NCBI RefSeq assembly: GCF_026240905.1 | Contig: NZ_JAPEVI010000003.1 | Span: 2,356,001 to 2,420,000 of the forward strand | Direction of reading: 5' to 3' | Source: Roseibium salinum | Lineage (GTDB): Bacteria; Pseudomonadota; Alphaproteobacteria; Rhizobiales; Stappiaceae | Length of the DNA stretch: 64,000 bases | In this document: positions 10,156 through 19,699 of the stretch, in pieces | Layout: every line of letters starts with the position of its first letter | Position numbering within the stretch: the stretch's first letter is position 1 | Notes under the pieces: generated by a model | Told to the model about the DNA's origin: nothing | What the model saw: only the letters and a program-made list of their open reading frames with translations | Database searches by the model: none | Translations under genes and position numbers: made by a program

Positions 10156-12093
10156 TTACCAGCCGCCACCACCGCCGCCGCCACCGCCGCCGCCTGAGAA
10201 GCCTCCCGAAGATCCGGAGCTGGACGATTTGGGGGCCGGCAGGGAAGAGCGGAACGAGCCGGCCATGGAGCTTGCCGTGGCGCCCACACTGTCGGAGATA
10301 TGGCGCGCATCAAAGGCCCTGCCGGAATACCAGTCAGGATGATAGCTGGCCGCCGCGGCGGCGCCGGCTGCGGTTGCGAGCCAGCCTTCGAAGGCCTTTG
10401 CCCAGGGCCGCTCCACCCCCAAAGCCACCGCATAGGGCAGAAGCGCCTCGAAATGCTTCGTACTCATGTCGGGCGCCGCCATGTTGAGGCGTTCCTTTTC
10501 CGCGACCGACAGGTAGAGCCGCAGCCCCTCGATTTCATCCATCACCTTGCGCCCGAGCGCCGTCGGGGCACCGATCAGGAAGAAGAACAGGATGTTCATC
10601 GCGACCAGAACGACGGCAATCACCGGCAGGGCCGGAACCGTGTCGACGCCACCGGAAACCTGAAAAGCGCCAAAGCCTACTGCCGCGATCGCAACAGCGA
10701 AGAAGCAGAAGATCACAGCCATGCGCGTTTGCAGGCTGGCGAAACGGAAGGCGATCTTGCCGAGCGATACCGAGAGAACCGAGGCAAAGACCGAAAACAC
10801 CAGGAACAGGAAGACAAAGCCTTCCTGATCGGGAGACATCCGGCCGAAGATGAAAAGCGCGGCAATGGTAATGATGCTGAGAGCGACGCCGGGAATGAGA
10901 TAGGCACGGTTCGTCCTGAAGAACACGTTGCGGCTTTCCTTCTCGATGGCGCCGCGGAACTTCGATCCGAGGGTCTGGACGGAGGTGCCGTTCTTCTTGC
11001 TGAGCGTCAGCGCGTTGTTGCGGCCGTTCAGATATTTTTCAACGGCGGCCTCACCATTTGGCAGCCCGAAGCCCGGGATCCGGTCGTCCTGCCCGTCCCG
11101 CTGCAGCACCAGGGTAACCTCGCCGTCATCGTCCTGCAGGCGAAGGCGTTTCTTGACCGCAAGATTGAGACAGGCTGCCGACAGCGCCACCCAGCCGCCG
11201 TCGCCGAAGCCATGGCCCGTGATGTATCTTGCCAGCGCGGGAGAGACACCCTCCGGTGCCTTGAACCTCGGGAAGACAACGCCCCCGTCCGGGTCCCTGC
11301 CGACTTTCCACCAGACGAGCAGGTAATAGAAGAGCGCCAGCGCAATCCCGGCGCCTCCGATCAGCTCCGAAAGATAATCGCTCAGGAAGTAGCGCAGTTG
11401 CTGGCCTTCAGAGGGTGGCGCGACAGCGCCTTTCGGCAGGTTGACGACAACCGTCAGCCCCTCATGCGGCCGCAAGGTTCTGGTGGTGGTGAAGATCACC
11501 TCGCGTCCGCCCTCGGCGGTGCGCGCCTGAAAATCGGTGCCGGATTGGCCATAGCCGCCGGTAAAGGCGGTCCAGTCCTTGGCCGTCACGCCCTCGGACA
11601 GAACCACGCGCGCCACGGCTTCATCGATCGGGAAGGCCCATTCGTTTCCGGTGACGTTCCAGTAGATCTCGTCGTGGTTGTCGAAAAACCGCACCTGGCG
11701 GTCCGTCTCGTACGTGATCGTATAGGTGTAGTCACCGGGACGCAGAAAGACCCCCTCCTCGCCGACATAGATCCGCACCCCGCCGGAATTGCGCCGCGTG
11801 AAGTGCGGTGCCGGCCTGCCGTCCTGCTGGACCGAAACCAGGTCGAAACCGACATCGTAGAGCCGGCCGTCCGGCCCTTCCGCGGTAAGCGGAATGTCGC
11901 GGAAGATCCCCCGCTTGATCTGATCTCCTTCCGCCCGGACCGTGATGGTCTCCGTGACGGTCAGCGTTCCGTCCGCCGCGACCTCGATATCGGACTGGAA
12001 GCGATGGATGCGTTCGTCGGCCTGCGCGGCAAGGCCTGTCAGAAGCAGCGCAAGCGCGGCAAGGCAGCCTGCAAGGAGGCGGTGCAGTGTCAT
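10156..12093 (-). CDS. DUF2207 domain membrane protein
   Basis: 645 residues with a signal peptide ([21 protein letters not shown]) and a large beta-rich extracytoplasmic domain ([20 protein letters not shown] is the classic DUF2207 opening). One transmembrane segment lies near residue 240 and two to four helices near 405-520. The tail [18 protein letters not shown] is a glycine run encoded by a slippage-prone GGC/GGT tract at 10160-10194. DUF2207 proteins have no assigned biochemical function and are very often next to lemA, as here (11 bp downstream of it), suggesting a joint envelope role. Confidence 0.85.
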   Translation of the reverse strand: MTLHRLLAGCLAALALLLTGLAAQADERIHRFQSDIEVAADGTLTVTETITVRAEGDQIKRGIFRDIPLTAEGPDGRLYDVGFDLVSVQQDGRPAPHFTRRNSGGVRIYVGEEGVFLRPGDYTYTITYETDRQVRFFDNHDEIYWNVTGNEWAFPIDEAVARVVLSEGVTAKDWTAFTGGYGQSGTDFQARTAEGGREVIFTTTRTLRPHEGLTVVVNLPKGAVAPPSEGQQLRYFLSDYLSELIGGAGIALALFYYLLVWWKVGRDPDGGVVFPRFKAPEGVSPALARYITGHGFGDGGWVALSAACLNLAVKKRLRLQDDDGEVTLVLQRDGQDDRIPGFGLPNGEAAVEKYLNGRNNALTLSKKNGTSVQTLGSKFRGAIEKESRNVFFRTNRAYLIPGVALSIITIAALFIFGRMSPDQEGFVFLFLVFSVFASVLSVSLGKIAFRFASLQTRMAVIFCFFAVAIAAVGFGAFQVSGGVDTVPALPVIAVVLVAMNILFFFLIGAPTALGRKVMDEIEGLRLYLSVAEKERLNMAAPDMSTKHFEALLPYAVALGVERPWAKAFEGWLATAAGAAAAASYHPDWYSGRAFDARHISDSVGATASSMAGSFRSSLPAPKSSSSGSSGGFSGGGGGGGGGGGW

Positions 12094-12104
12094 CGGCCCT
12101 CTCC

Positions 12105-12662
12105 TCAGAACTGAACCTTGGGAACGGTCCGGTCCGCCTCGTCCTCGATCTCGAAATACTCGGCCTTTTCGAACTTGAACTGATTGGCGATCAGGTTGGA
12201 AGGGAAACTCTCGACGGCCACGTTCAGCCCCCGCACGGCGCCATTATAGTAGCGGCGGGCCATCTGAATGGCGTCTTCGATTTCGTCAAGGGACTGGTGG
12301 AGATCGGCAAAGTTCTGGCTGGCCTTCAGATCCGGATAGTCTTCGGCGACGGCAAAGAGCCGGCCGAGCGCCTGAGAGAGCTGACCTTCCACCCTGGCCC
12401 GGCCGGCGACATCGTCCTTCGGCATCGCCGCGGCGCGTGTGCGCATCTGCGTGACGGCGTCCAACGTGTCCTTTTCGTGGGAGGTGTAGCCCTTGACCGT
12501 CTCCACCAGATTGGGGATCAGGTTGGCCCGGCGCTTGAGCTGCACATCGATGCCGCTCCAGCCTTCCTCTACCATCTGCCGCTTCTTGACCAGGGCGTTG
12601 TAAAGGATGATCGCAAACAGGGTGAGCGCAATCAGCAGCGCCAGAATGAACCAGGTGAACAT
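12105..12662 (-). CDS. lemA: LemA family protein
   Basis: 185-residue protein with one N-terminal membrane helix ([24 protein letters not shown]) followed by the helical LemA domain. Conserved segments are [29 protein letters not shown], the [41 protein letters not shown] core, and the FPSNLIA near the end. Topology predicts a short outside N-terminus and an inside helical domain. It is upstream of and almost contiguous with the DUF2207 gene, a conserved pairing. Molecular function is unknown. Confidence 0.9.
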   Translation of the reverse strand: MFTWFILALLIALTLFAIILYNALVKKRQMVEEGWSGIDVQLKRRANLIPNLVETVKGYTSHEKDTLDAVTQMRTRAAAMPKDDVAGRARVEGQLSQALGRLFAVAEDYPDLKASQNFADLHQSLDEIEDAIQMARRYYNGAVRGLNVAVESFPSNLIANQFKFEKAEYFEIEDEADRTVPKVQF

Positions 12663-12802
12663 GAATACCTCCGCATTAGCCGAACCGGAGGCTACCTGTT
12701 GCCGCGCGGCTTGTCATCCGGTTACGCGGTCTGGACAAGTCGCGGAAAACAAACTGTAATCTGGAACACACTTTTGCCGGTGCCGGTGAACCCGGGGGCA
12801 GA

Positions 12803-13771
12803 CTATTCGGCTGCCTGATTGTGATAGCCGACGCCGCCGGCCTGTGTTTCCAGGAAGGCCGCGCCGCAGGCCTTGGCGAGTTCGCGAACCCGCAGAATGT
12901 AGCTCTGGCGTTCGGTCACGGAGATCACACCGCGGGCATCCAGCAGGTTGAAGGCGTGGCTGGCCTTGATGCACTGGTCGTAGGCCGGCAGCACCACCTG
13001 ATGCACGTCCGCACCGGCTTCCTCGCGGGCCCTGGCGCCTGCCTCCAGCAGCGCGCGGCATTCCGTTTCCGCGTCCTTGAAATGGCGGAACAGCATTTCC
13101 GTGTCGGCATGCTCGAAATTGTGCCGGGAGTATTCCTGTTCGGCCTGCAGGAAGACATCGCCATAGGTGACTTTGTCGTCGCCTTCCATGCCGTTGTAGT
13201 TAAGGTCATAGACGTTATCGACGCCCTGGATATACATGGCGAGACGCTCAAGGCCGTAGGTCAGTTCGCCGGAGACCGGGGAACACTCAAAGCCGGCAAC
13301 CTGCTGGAAATAGGTGAACTGCGAGACTTCCATGCCGTCGCACCAGCATTCCCAGCCGAGCCCCCAGGCGCCCAGGGTCGGGCTTTCCCAGTCGTCCTCG
13401 ACGAAACGGATGTCATGCAGTTTCGGATCGAGGCCGATCGCATAGAGCGAGTTGAGATAAAGGTCCTGCAGGTCGGACGGGGACGGCTTCAGGATTACCT
13501 GGAACTGATAATAGTGCTGCAGCCGGTTCGGGTTCTCGCCGTAGCGGCCGTCTGTGGGACGGCGGGAGGGCTGCACATAGGCGGCTTTCCACGGGCGCGG
13601 GCCCAGGGAACGCAGCGTGGTGGCCGGGTGAAACGTTCCTGCACCGACTTCCATGTCGTAAGGCTGCAGAACCACGCAGCCCTGGTCGGCCCAGTAGCGC
13701 TGCAGGGTCAGGATCAGGCCTTGAAAGGAATTTTCCGGCCGCATATGCGCCGGGACGTTTTCGGTCGACAT
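12803..13771 (-). CDS. glyQ: Glycyl-tRNA synthetase alpha subunit
   Basis: Catalytic alpha chain that activates glycine. The 322 residues start in an acidic leader and then [24 protein letters not shown], with [43 protein letters not shown] and the WGLGWECW loop of the class II catalytic site. I chose the ATG at 13771, since residues upstream do not resemble GlyQ. Length matches the roughly 300-320 seen in the family. On the minus strand it precedes lemA by 140 bp. Confidence 0.95.
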   Translation of the reverse strand: MSTENVPAHMRPENSFQGLILTLQRYWADQGCVVLQPYDMEVGAGTFHPATTLRSLGPRPWKAAYVQPSRRPTDGRYGENPNRLQHYYQFQVILKPSPSDLQDLYLNSLYAIGLDPKLHDIRFVEDDWESPTLGAWGLGWECWCDGMEVSQFTYFQQVAGFECSPVSGELTYGLERLAMYIQGVDNVYDLNYNGMEGDDKVTYGDVFLQAEQEYSRHNFEHADTEMLFRHFKDAETECRALLEAGARAREEAGADVHQVVLPAYDQCIKASHAFNLLDARGVISVTERQSYILRVRELAKACGAAFLETQAGGVGYHNQAAE

Positions 13772-14088
13772 GGATGAATTCCGCAAATTGGCTGGCCAGG
13801 CGGACAGGATCCGCCATTCCCGGCGACAGGTGCCACGATGCGCCGGGAAGGTCAAGCTGGCTGTCGCAGCCCGGCCCTTGCTCCGTCGTTCGCTGCCGGC
13901 TGTCGAAACGGGATTGACGATGTGGCGGCAGGCCGGTAGCTAGTTGGTCCGGTTTCAGATGCCTGCCGCCCGCGGACACTCCGTCCTGGTGAAGTTCTGA
14001 CTTTGACGACCTTTCCGTCCCAAGCATTTCGTGCCGGGGGCAATGCGGGCCCCTCCCCCTATTCGAAATGACAGATCTGGAGACCGGA

Positions 14089-15480
14089 ATGTCGTCGGAC
14101 ACTTCCCGCGCGAACGCGTATATCAGCGGGGCGCTTCTGCCCACGCTGTTCAAAACCGCCCTGCCCATCATTTTTGTCATGAGCATGAACGGCCTGCTCA
14201 CTGTCGTGGATGCCATTTTCCTCGGTACTTTTGTCGGGCCCGATGCCTTGAGCGCGGTCACCCTGATGTTTCCGGCCTATATGCTGCTGGCCGCACTTGC
14301 CGTGCTGGTATCAAGCGGCATGTCTAGCATCCTTGCCCGGCACCTCGGCGGCGGCCGGGCAAGTGACGCCGGGGCCGTCTTTGCCGGAGCCCACGGACTG
14401 GCCCTTTGCCTCAGCGCTCTCGCCATGGTCCTTTTCTGGATCTTCGGCCGGCAGGTGACGCTTGCAGCCGCCGAAGGAGCGGTATCGGTCGCGGAGATGG
14501 CCTACACCTACCTTTCGATCACAGTGACGTTTTCACCGCTGCTTTTCGTGCTGTCGATCAATGCGGACGCGCTGCGCAACGAAGGGCGGGTCACGCTGAT
14601 GGCGGCGCTCAGCCTGTTCGTGTCGCTGGCCAACATCGCCTGCAACTACGTGCTGATCGTCATCCTCGATCTGGGCGTGGCCGGAAGCGCGTACGGGACG
14701 GTTCTGGCTCAAACACTAGCCTTCACCGCTCTGCTGGCCTTCCGGCTGACTGGCAAGACGCTGCTGCGCCCGAACGCTCTGACCCCGTTCAGCCTGACCT
14801 CGAACTGGCCTTCAATTCTGTCTTTGGGAACGCCGCAGAGCCTGAGTTTCATCGGAATTGCGCTTGGCTCCGCCGCGACCTTTACGATGCTGCAACGCAT
14901 TGGAGCCGACGGTTATGAGACCACCGTTGCCGCGTTCGGGATCATAACGCGGATCATGACGTTCGCGTATCTCCCGCTCCTGGGTCTCGCCCAGGCCCTG
15001 CAATCCATGATCGGCAACAATTTCGGTGCCCTGCTCTATCAGCGTTCGGACAACACCGTTCGCCTCGGCCTGGCTGTCGCGTTCGTCTATTGCGCGGGCG
15101 TGCAGGCCGTCCTGTCTGTCTTCGCGCGGCCGATCGGCCTCCTGTTTGTTGACGACACCGCAGTGGCTGGGGAAGTTGCGCGTATCCTGCCGTCGATCAT
15201 TGCCATGTATTTCATGGCCGGACCGCTTTTTATCGTGGCAACCTATTTCCAGTCCATCGGAGACGCCAAACGCGCGGTATTGCTGAGCCTCGCGAAACCG
15301 TATGTGTTCTTCATTCCGCTGGTCATCACATTGCCGGCGTTCGTCGGGGAACGCGGCATCTGGCTTGCAAGCCCGTCCGGGGAAACGCTGCTGCTTGTGC
15401 TGACGCTGGCCGTGCTGGCCATCACTGCGCGCAGCAGCCCGGCCCGCTGGGGCCTCTTCCGTGCGGCCGCAGCCGGTTAA
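14089..15480 (+). CDS. MATE family efflux transporter
   Basis: 463-residue cation-driven drug/metabolite exporter of the inner membrane with twelve hydrophobic helices in two six-helix halves (MFPAYMLLAALAVLVSSGMSSILARHLGGG in the first, LPLLGLAQALQSMIGNNFGA in the second). The latter is the typical MATE half-repeat loop. An in-frame ATG 21 nt upstream (14068) exists, but GGAGACCGG precedes the ATG at 14089, so I use that. It is a single gene divergent from glyQ. The substrate is not predictable. Confidence 0.85.
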   Translation: MSSDTSRANAYISGALLPTLFKTALPIIFVMSMNGLLTVVDAIFLGTFVGPDALSAVTLMFPAYMLLAALAVLVSSGMSSILARHLGGGRASDAGAVFAGAHGLALCLSALAMVLFWIFGRQVTLAAAEGAVSVAEMAYTYLSITVTFSPLLFVLSINADALRNEGRVTLMAALSLFVSLANIACNYVLIVILDLGVAGSAYGTVLAQTLAFTALLAFRLTGKTLLRPNALTPFSLTSNWPSILSLGTPQSLSFIGIALGSAATFTMLQRIGADGYETTVAAFGIITRIMTFAYLPLLGLAQALQSMIGNNFGALLYQRSDNTVRLGLAVAFVYCAGVQAVLSVFARPIGLLFVDDTAVAGEVARILPSIIAMYFMAGPLFIVATYFQSIGDAKRAVLLSLAKPYVFFIPLVITLPAFVGERGIWLASPSGETLLLVLTLAVLAITARSSPARWGLFRAAAAG

Positions 15481-15554
15481 GATGGGTACGAATACAGGCG
15501 GGCAGGTGCATCCTGCCCGCTCCGTCATGCGAATGAAGTAGCAAGTTCGACCGA

Positions 15555-15740
15555 TCAGGCCTGCGGCTTGTATTTGCCGGATACAGGATCCTGGACCAGT
15601 TTGGCGCCGCGTCCGTTCGGGTCGGCCTTTGCGGCCGCCTTGGAGATCTGGTTTTCGACCTCCGCCATCTTGCGTTTGACCCGTTGCATGATCCAGTAGC
15701 CGCCAACGGCCAGAGCGGCCACACCAATCAATTCCGTCAT
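15555..15740 (-). CDS. Small single-pass membrane protein of unknown function
   Basis: 61 residues: an N-terminal hydrophobic helix (LIGVAALAVGGYWIMQRV), a charged helix (KRKMAEVENQISKAAAKA) and a short tail (GAKLVQDPVSGKYKP). It lies 45 bp downstream of the S49 peptidase on the same strand and is probably co-transcribed with it. I do not recognise a named family. The pattern of a small anchor with a basic cytosolic helix is all that can be said. Confidence 0.65.
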   Translation of the reverse strand: MTELIGVAALAVGGYWIMQRVKRKMAEVENQISKAAAKADPNGRGAKLVQDPVSGKYKPQA

Positions 15741-15785
15741 CCCGTTCCCCTTTATCGTCCGTCCCGCGTCCCCGATGCGGTCCGA

Positions 15786-16643
15786 TTAAAGGCCATAGCG
15801 CATCCAGAGCGCCCTGTTTTCCACTGCAGACATCAGGTCCTCGCCCAGACCCTCCGTGAGCCGCTGGCCGGATAGATTAACACCGGTACCGGCCTTGCGA
15901 CCAAACAGGCCGCGCGGTGCCGAGATCAGCCGGGGCTCGGCCTTGTCGCCGTAACGCTCCTTCAGAACGGCCCTCAAATCCCCGACCGCATCCGCCAGTC
16001 CAAGCTGGATGCCCGTGCGACCGGTCCAGAACTTGCCCGAGAAAAGATCCGGATCGTCGGCCAGGACGTCTGCACGGCGAGACTTGACCAGATCGATGAA
16101 GGTCTCGTGGATTTCCTGCTGCAGGCCCTTCAGATACTCGATGTCTTCCGGCACTTCCGGCTGGAACGGATCGAGGATGACCTTTTTCTCGCCGGCCGTA
16201 TAGACACGGCGTTCGACGCCGATCTTTCCGATCATGTCCGTAAAGCCGAAACCGGCGGCGACGACGCCGATCGAACCGACGATCGACGACGGGTCGACAA
16301 AGATTTCGTCACCGGCAACCGCAATCATGTAGCCGCCGCTGGCCGCGACATCTTCCACGAAAACCAGCACGTCCTTCTCGTTTTCCTTTGCCAGGTCCCG
16401 GATCCGCTTGAAGATCAACCGCGACTGGACGGGCGAGCCGCCCGGCGAGTTGACGATCAGGGCGACGGCCGGCGCCTGTTTCATCGAGAAGGCCTTCTCC
16501 AGAGGTTGTGAAACAGTCGCGAGGGAAAGCATCGACCGAAGCGGCCCGGAGGTGCCGATCGCACCTTGCAGGCGGACGACCGGAACCACCGGTTTGTCGC
16601 TACGAAACGGTCTGGGAAGAAAACGGCGGAAAGTTGAAAGCAC
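15786..16643 (-). CDS. S49 family serine peptidase (SppA/SohB-like)
   Basis: 285-residue single-domain signal-peptide-peptidase-like protein. The S49 Ser-Lys dyad is visible: Ser in the DVAASGGYMIA motif and Lys in the ERRVYTAGEKK segment about 50 residues later, with NSPGGSP forming the oxyanion region and SIVGSIGVV the strand between. It is shorter than two-domain SppA and lacks an obvious N-terminal membrane anchor beyond a weak hydrophobic stretch. Family members degrade remnant signal peptides or cleave membrane proteins. It is likely co-transcribed with the small membrane protein downstream. Confidence 0.85.
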   Translation of the reverse strand: MLSTFRRFLPRPFRSDKPVVPVVRLQGAIGTSGPLRSMLSLATVSQPLEKAFSMKQAPAVALIVNSPGGSPVQSRLIFKRIRDLAKENEKDVLVFVEDVAASGGYMIAVAGDEIFVDPSSIVGSIGVVAAGFGFTDMIGKIGVERRVYTAGEKKVILDPFQPEVPEDIEYLKGLQQEIHETFIDLVKSRRADVLADDPDLFSGKFWTGRTGIQLGLADAVGDLRAVLKERYGDKAEPRLISAPRGLFGRKAGTGVNLSGQRLTEGLGEDLMSAVENRALWMRYGL

Positions 16644-16775
16644 GCGGTGGCAGCCCTGACAATGATCTTAAACTTCACCGCATATATGTATCAGGCGGGC
16701 GTTTGCAAAGATACCGCAGAGAGGAAAGGCACCTGAATGCAGGATCGTCTCTCCAGCGAGTCCCATATACCAGAT

Positions 16776-17420
16776 CTAACTGCCGAAGGCACTGATCCGC
16801 TTTTTGGGTCCTGGGGCGGGTTTCGTCTTTTCGCTTTCCGGCCCGTCTGCAACCGGTTGCTGCTTCGAAGACGACCCTGAGGAGAAAGGCCAGTGCAACC
16901 GGACGCCGGCCTGGTTGTCCTTGCGCCAGACGATGTCGGCGGCGATCGGCAGATCGAGACCGGGGATGGAAACGTCGATTTCGGCCGGCAGACGGTTCAG
17001 CCTGTCGCCTTCCAGCCGGCAGCCGGACTTGCTTGCGTCCACGATCCGGCACTTCATCGTAACCGGATTTGTCCGGCCGCAGACGATCGCGGTTATCCAG
17101 ACGGGCCTGCGGGTTTCACGGCGGTGTTCGCCTATGGGTTGGGCGCTGTTTTCAAACGAGATTTGCGCTTGGTTGTCGCCATACGCGACAACCGTGCCGC
17201 GCACCAGCCGGTCAACGCCCTGCAGCCTGAGCCCGACATCCTCCTTGAGCAGGTCAACCTTGTCGGATGTGATCCAACAGCCCTTTTCGGTCAGATCATG
17301 CGCAATTGCTTCAAAGCATGACATATCGGCGAGATCGACAACGAACGCTGTAACACTGGTCGATCGATCTGGCACCATGGCAAGATTGCTCAAATTATCC
17401 CCCATACGCATTGGAGTCAC
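16776..17420 (-). CDS. PilZ domain protein 1
   Basis: 214 residues with an N-terminal domain of about 95 residues that I do not recognise, then a PilZ domain. The cyclic-di-GMP binding motifs are RRETRR near residue 100 and DASKSG about 30 residues later (RxxxR and [D/N]xSxxG), so ligand binding is plausible. The tail is low-complexity (SSGSSSKQQ, KTKPAPGPKKR). It is the downstream member of a tandem pair with the gene at 17564-18265, which has the same layout, so a duplication is likely. Target and pathway are unknown. Confidence 0.8.
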   Translation of the reverse strand: MTPMRMGDNLSNLAMVPDRSTSVTAFVVDLADMSCFEAIAHDLTEKGCWITSDKVDLLKEDVGLRLQGVDRLVRGTVVAYGDNQAQISFENSAQPIGEHRRETRRPVWITAIVCGRTNPVTMKCRIVDASKSGCRLEGDRLNRLPAEIDVSIPGLDLPIAADIVWRKDNQAGVRLHWPFSSGSSSKQQPVADGPESEKTKPAPGPKKRISAFGS

Positions 17421-17447
17421 TTTGCAACCAGAAGTCTAAACACCAAG

Positions 17448-17462
17448 TTAACGTTAGGTTAG
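17448..17462 (-). promoter_or_regulatory. CtrA-like box upstream of PilZ gene 1
   Basis: TTAA-N7-TTAG lies 28 bp before the first PilZ gene and matches the alphaproteobacterial CtrA consensus TTAA-N7-TTAA except for the last base. CtrA controls motility and surface functions, which suits a PilZ effector, but a single near-match this short can occur by chance. Confidence 0.35.
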
Positions 17463-17563
17463 CAAAGAAGGCAGGGCCGCAGCTTGCCATGTCAGAAGCC
17501 GCAGGCCCTCATCCGTGCAAGATGCAAAAACAGCAGCAAGAGTGAAGCGCTTTGACATAGGGA

Positions 17564-18265
17564 TCAGTTGGTCGGCCGCTTCCGCTTGACGCCAAATCCG
17601 GATGAATCCGCCTTGCCCTTGTTTCTGGCTCCAACCTTTCCGGCCAGATCCGGCGGACGATAGCGCTTTTGTTCGATCTCCTTGCCGTTCGAAAACTGCC
17701 AGATCAGTTTCACGCCGGCATGTTCCGGCGAGCGCCAGACAATCCGTCCGACGACGGGCAAGTCCAGGCCGGGGATCTGCAGTTGAATCTCTTCGGGCAA
17801 ATCCTGAAGCTTGGGGCTGGCGAGGCGGCAGCCCGAGTGGCTCGCGTCGATGATCTTGCAGCTGACGCCTGCCTGGGACTTGCGGCCGCTGACCCAGGCG
17901 GGAATGGAAACCTTGCGGCGGCGCTCCGCGCGCTTTTCAACTGCAGGCGATTCCTCGAAATCGAAGGACACGACAATTTCCGCGTCGAGGAGCTCGGCAA
18001 TCCGAGCCTTGATCATCTGCTCAAAGCCGGCGACGCGCAAACCGATGATCTTTCCGACTTCCCTGTGATTGCTTGTCTGCACACGGCAACCGCTCTTGTC
18101 GAACCCGGACGCCGAGACCTCCTCGCAGGCAAGGGTATCGAAGTCCAGGACCAGAATTTGCAGAACCGCTTGGTCTGGAATGTTCATTTCCGGCCCGGAC
18201 AATTCACCCTCGTCAATCAACGCGTTCAGGCTGTTCCGCTCCACAAGCACAACGCAGTGCATCAC
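17564..18265 (-). CDS. PilZ domain protein 2
   Basis: 233 residues, a paralogue of the downstream PilZ gene: an N-terminal unknown domain (PDQAVLQILVLDFDTLACEEV) and a PilZ domain with EKRAERRRKV and DASHSG motifs in the same spacing. The C-terminus is basic and low-complexity (NKGKADSSGFGVKRKR). The two genes are 143 bp apart on the same strand. The shared domain pairing suggests a two-copy cyclic-di-GMP effector family in this organism. No partner gene identifies the output. Confidence 0.8.
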   Translation of the reverse strand: MMHCVVLVERNSLNALIDEGELSGPEMNIPDQAVLQILVLDFDTLACEEVSASGFDKSGCRVQTSNHREVGKIIGLRVAGFEQMIKARIAELLDAEIVVSFDFEESPAVEKRAERRRKVSIPAWVSGRKSQAGVSCKIIDASHSGCRLASPKLQDLPEEIQLQIPGLDLPVVGRIVWRSPEHAGVKLIWQFSNGKEIEQKRYRPPDLAGKVGARNKGKADSSGFGVKRKRPTN

Positions 18266-18452
18266 CGATGATAGAAAGACACAGTTCTTTTAATAATGAA
18301 TAAACCGGCGGCTGAACCTCGGCAGTTATTCGGATACTGAACAGCTTTTGCTGGCTCTACTCTGTCAGTTCTCGAACCGACAATGGTTTCCGGGAACTTA
18401 AGGTCGAGAAGAAGTGTTCTTCGCCCAATAAAGCAACCTTTGGTTGCTTTCC

Positions 18453-19385
18453 TTACGCATTAGTGTTGAGGCGTTGCCGGATCGCCAGGAAGTCACGCCA
18501 TGAGAGCCGCTTTTCCAGCGGGCTGCGCAGAAGATAGGCCGGATGATACGTGGCGACGGCCGCGATCTCGCCGCCATTGGCCGGATAGGTCATCCAGCGG
18601 CCGCGCATCTTCCGGATACCATCCTGAACGCCCAGCAACGTCTTGGCAGAAGCGGCGCCGAGGAAGACGAGCACGTCGGGCTTCACCAGTTCGACCTGCC
18701 TCCTGATGAAGGGCTTGCAGATCTCGGTTTCCTGAGGGGTCGGCGTTCTGTTGCCCGGCGGACGCCAGGGCACCACATTGGCAATGTAGACCGATGACCG
18801 GTCGAGGCCGATCGCCTCCAGCATCCGGTCGAGGAGTTGGCCCGAGCGGCCCACGAATGGCTTGCCCTGAAGGTCCTCGTCCCGTCCCGGCGCTTCGCCC
18901 ACAAACATGAGCCTCGCCTGCGGATTGCCATCGGCAAAGACCAGTCTTTTGGCGGTCAGCTTCAGATTGCAGCCGTCAAAGGCTTCCAGGCACTGGCGCA
19001 AATCCTCCAGCGTTGCGGCCGAAGAGGCCAGGTCACGCGCCGCCTCGATGATTTCCCGGTCGGGCAGCACTCCGGGCTGGCCAAAGGCACCGGTCTGCGC
19101 CGTGGCAGGCGCCATTGCGGGCTGCCTGGCCTGCGGGCCGGCCTCGGGCGCGGGCATCCGGCTCGCGGGCGCTGGAGCTGGAGCTGGAGCATCCGGCTGT
19201 CGGGGCGGCCGCCCTTGCGGCGCCTGGACGGCCGGCGCAGGGCTCTGGGCACGCTCGGCAGCCTGCCGGCTGGTCAACTCGAACCAGTCCGCCGGCTCAT
19301 CGCCCAAAAAGCAATCGACGCCGGAGGCGGTGTAGAAGTCCAGCAGAGCTTCAATCTGGCGCAGGTCGTGCGGTGTCTGTTCCAA
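18453..19385 (-). CDS. Uracil-DNA glycosylase, family-4-like, with incomplete iron-sulfur ligand set
   Basis: 310 residues: a short N-terminal domain, an Ala/Pro-rich linker (about 46-100), then a UDG domain. Motif GEAPGRDED (163-171), the GKPFVGRSGQLLDRML substrate pocket, and the HPAYLLR motif (281-287) place it with family 4 or its relatives. Family 4 normally holds a [4Fe-4S] cluster with four cysteines. Here only C139 and C223 are in place, while the first and third positions are Phe136 and Trp207. Cluster loss is therefore likely, as in the cluster-free UDG branch reported from Bradyrhizobium. It removes uracil from DNA in base-excision repair. Confidence 0.8.
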   Translation of the reverse strand: MEQTPHDLRQIEALLDFYTASGVDCFLGDEPADWFELTSRQAAERAQSPAPAVQAPQGRPPRQPDAPAPAPAPASRMPAPEAGPQARQPAMAPATAQTGAFGQPGVLPDREIIEAARDLASSAATLEDLRQCLEAFDGCNLKLTAKRLVFADGNPQARLMFVGEAPGRDEDLQGKPFVGRSGQLLDRMLEAIGLDRSSVYIANVVPWRPPGNRTPTPQETEICKPFIRRQVELVKPDVLVFLGAASAKTLLGVQDGIRKMRGRWMTYPANGGEIAAVATYHPAYLLRSPLEKRLSWRDFLAIRQRLNTNA

Positions 19386-19520
19386 GGGTCGTGCCTCCGG
19401 TGGCGGAGTTTAGCCGGATGGACGGTGAGCACAAGAACCATGGGCAGGCTCACAGGGCATCGGACCGGTTTTCCAATCGCTATGCACATGTCTTTGGGAC
19501 GACATCTCCATACATCACTT

Positions 19521-19534
19521 TTACGTAAACGTAA
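19521..19534 (+). promoter_or_regulatory. LiuR-like palindrome upstream of ETF-QO
   Basis: TTACGT-AA-ACGTAA is a perfect inverted repeat 166 bp before the ETF-QO start and just upstream of a possible promoter (TTGACG at 19544-19549). It resembles the operator I recall for LiuR, the MerR-type regulator of branched-chain amino acid degradation in proteobacteria. That pathway's acyl-CoA dehydrogenases feed electrons through ETF to ETF-QO, so the link is sensible. The palindrome is observed; the regulator name is inference. Confidence 0.5.
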
Positions 19535-19699
19535 TGCCTGCCCTTGACGGTTCTGTTGCGCTTTGGTCTATCTGTGCCGCAATTGACGAGAAAGGTCGCC
19601 CGATTTCGCATATGACGACGAAAATGTCGTGTCTCGCAGTGCAAAATGAGGCAAACAGGGCGATAGGAGCGTGGGCCCTTCGGCCAGAGGGAGAAAAAT

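Noticed and set aside
10160..10194. GGC/GGT tract at the end of the DUF2207 gene as a phase-variation switch
   Set aside because: It is a codon-length glycine repeat in the last residues, so length changes would not shift the frame and would only vary the tail.
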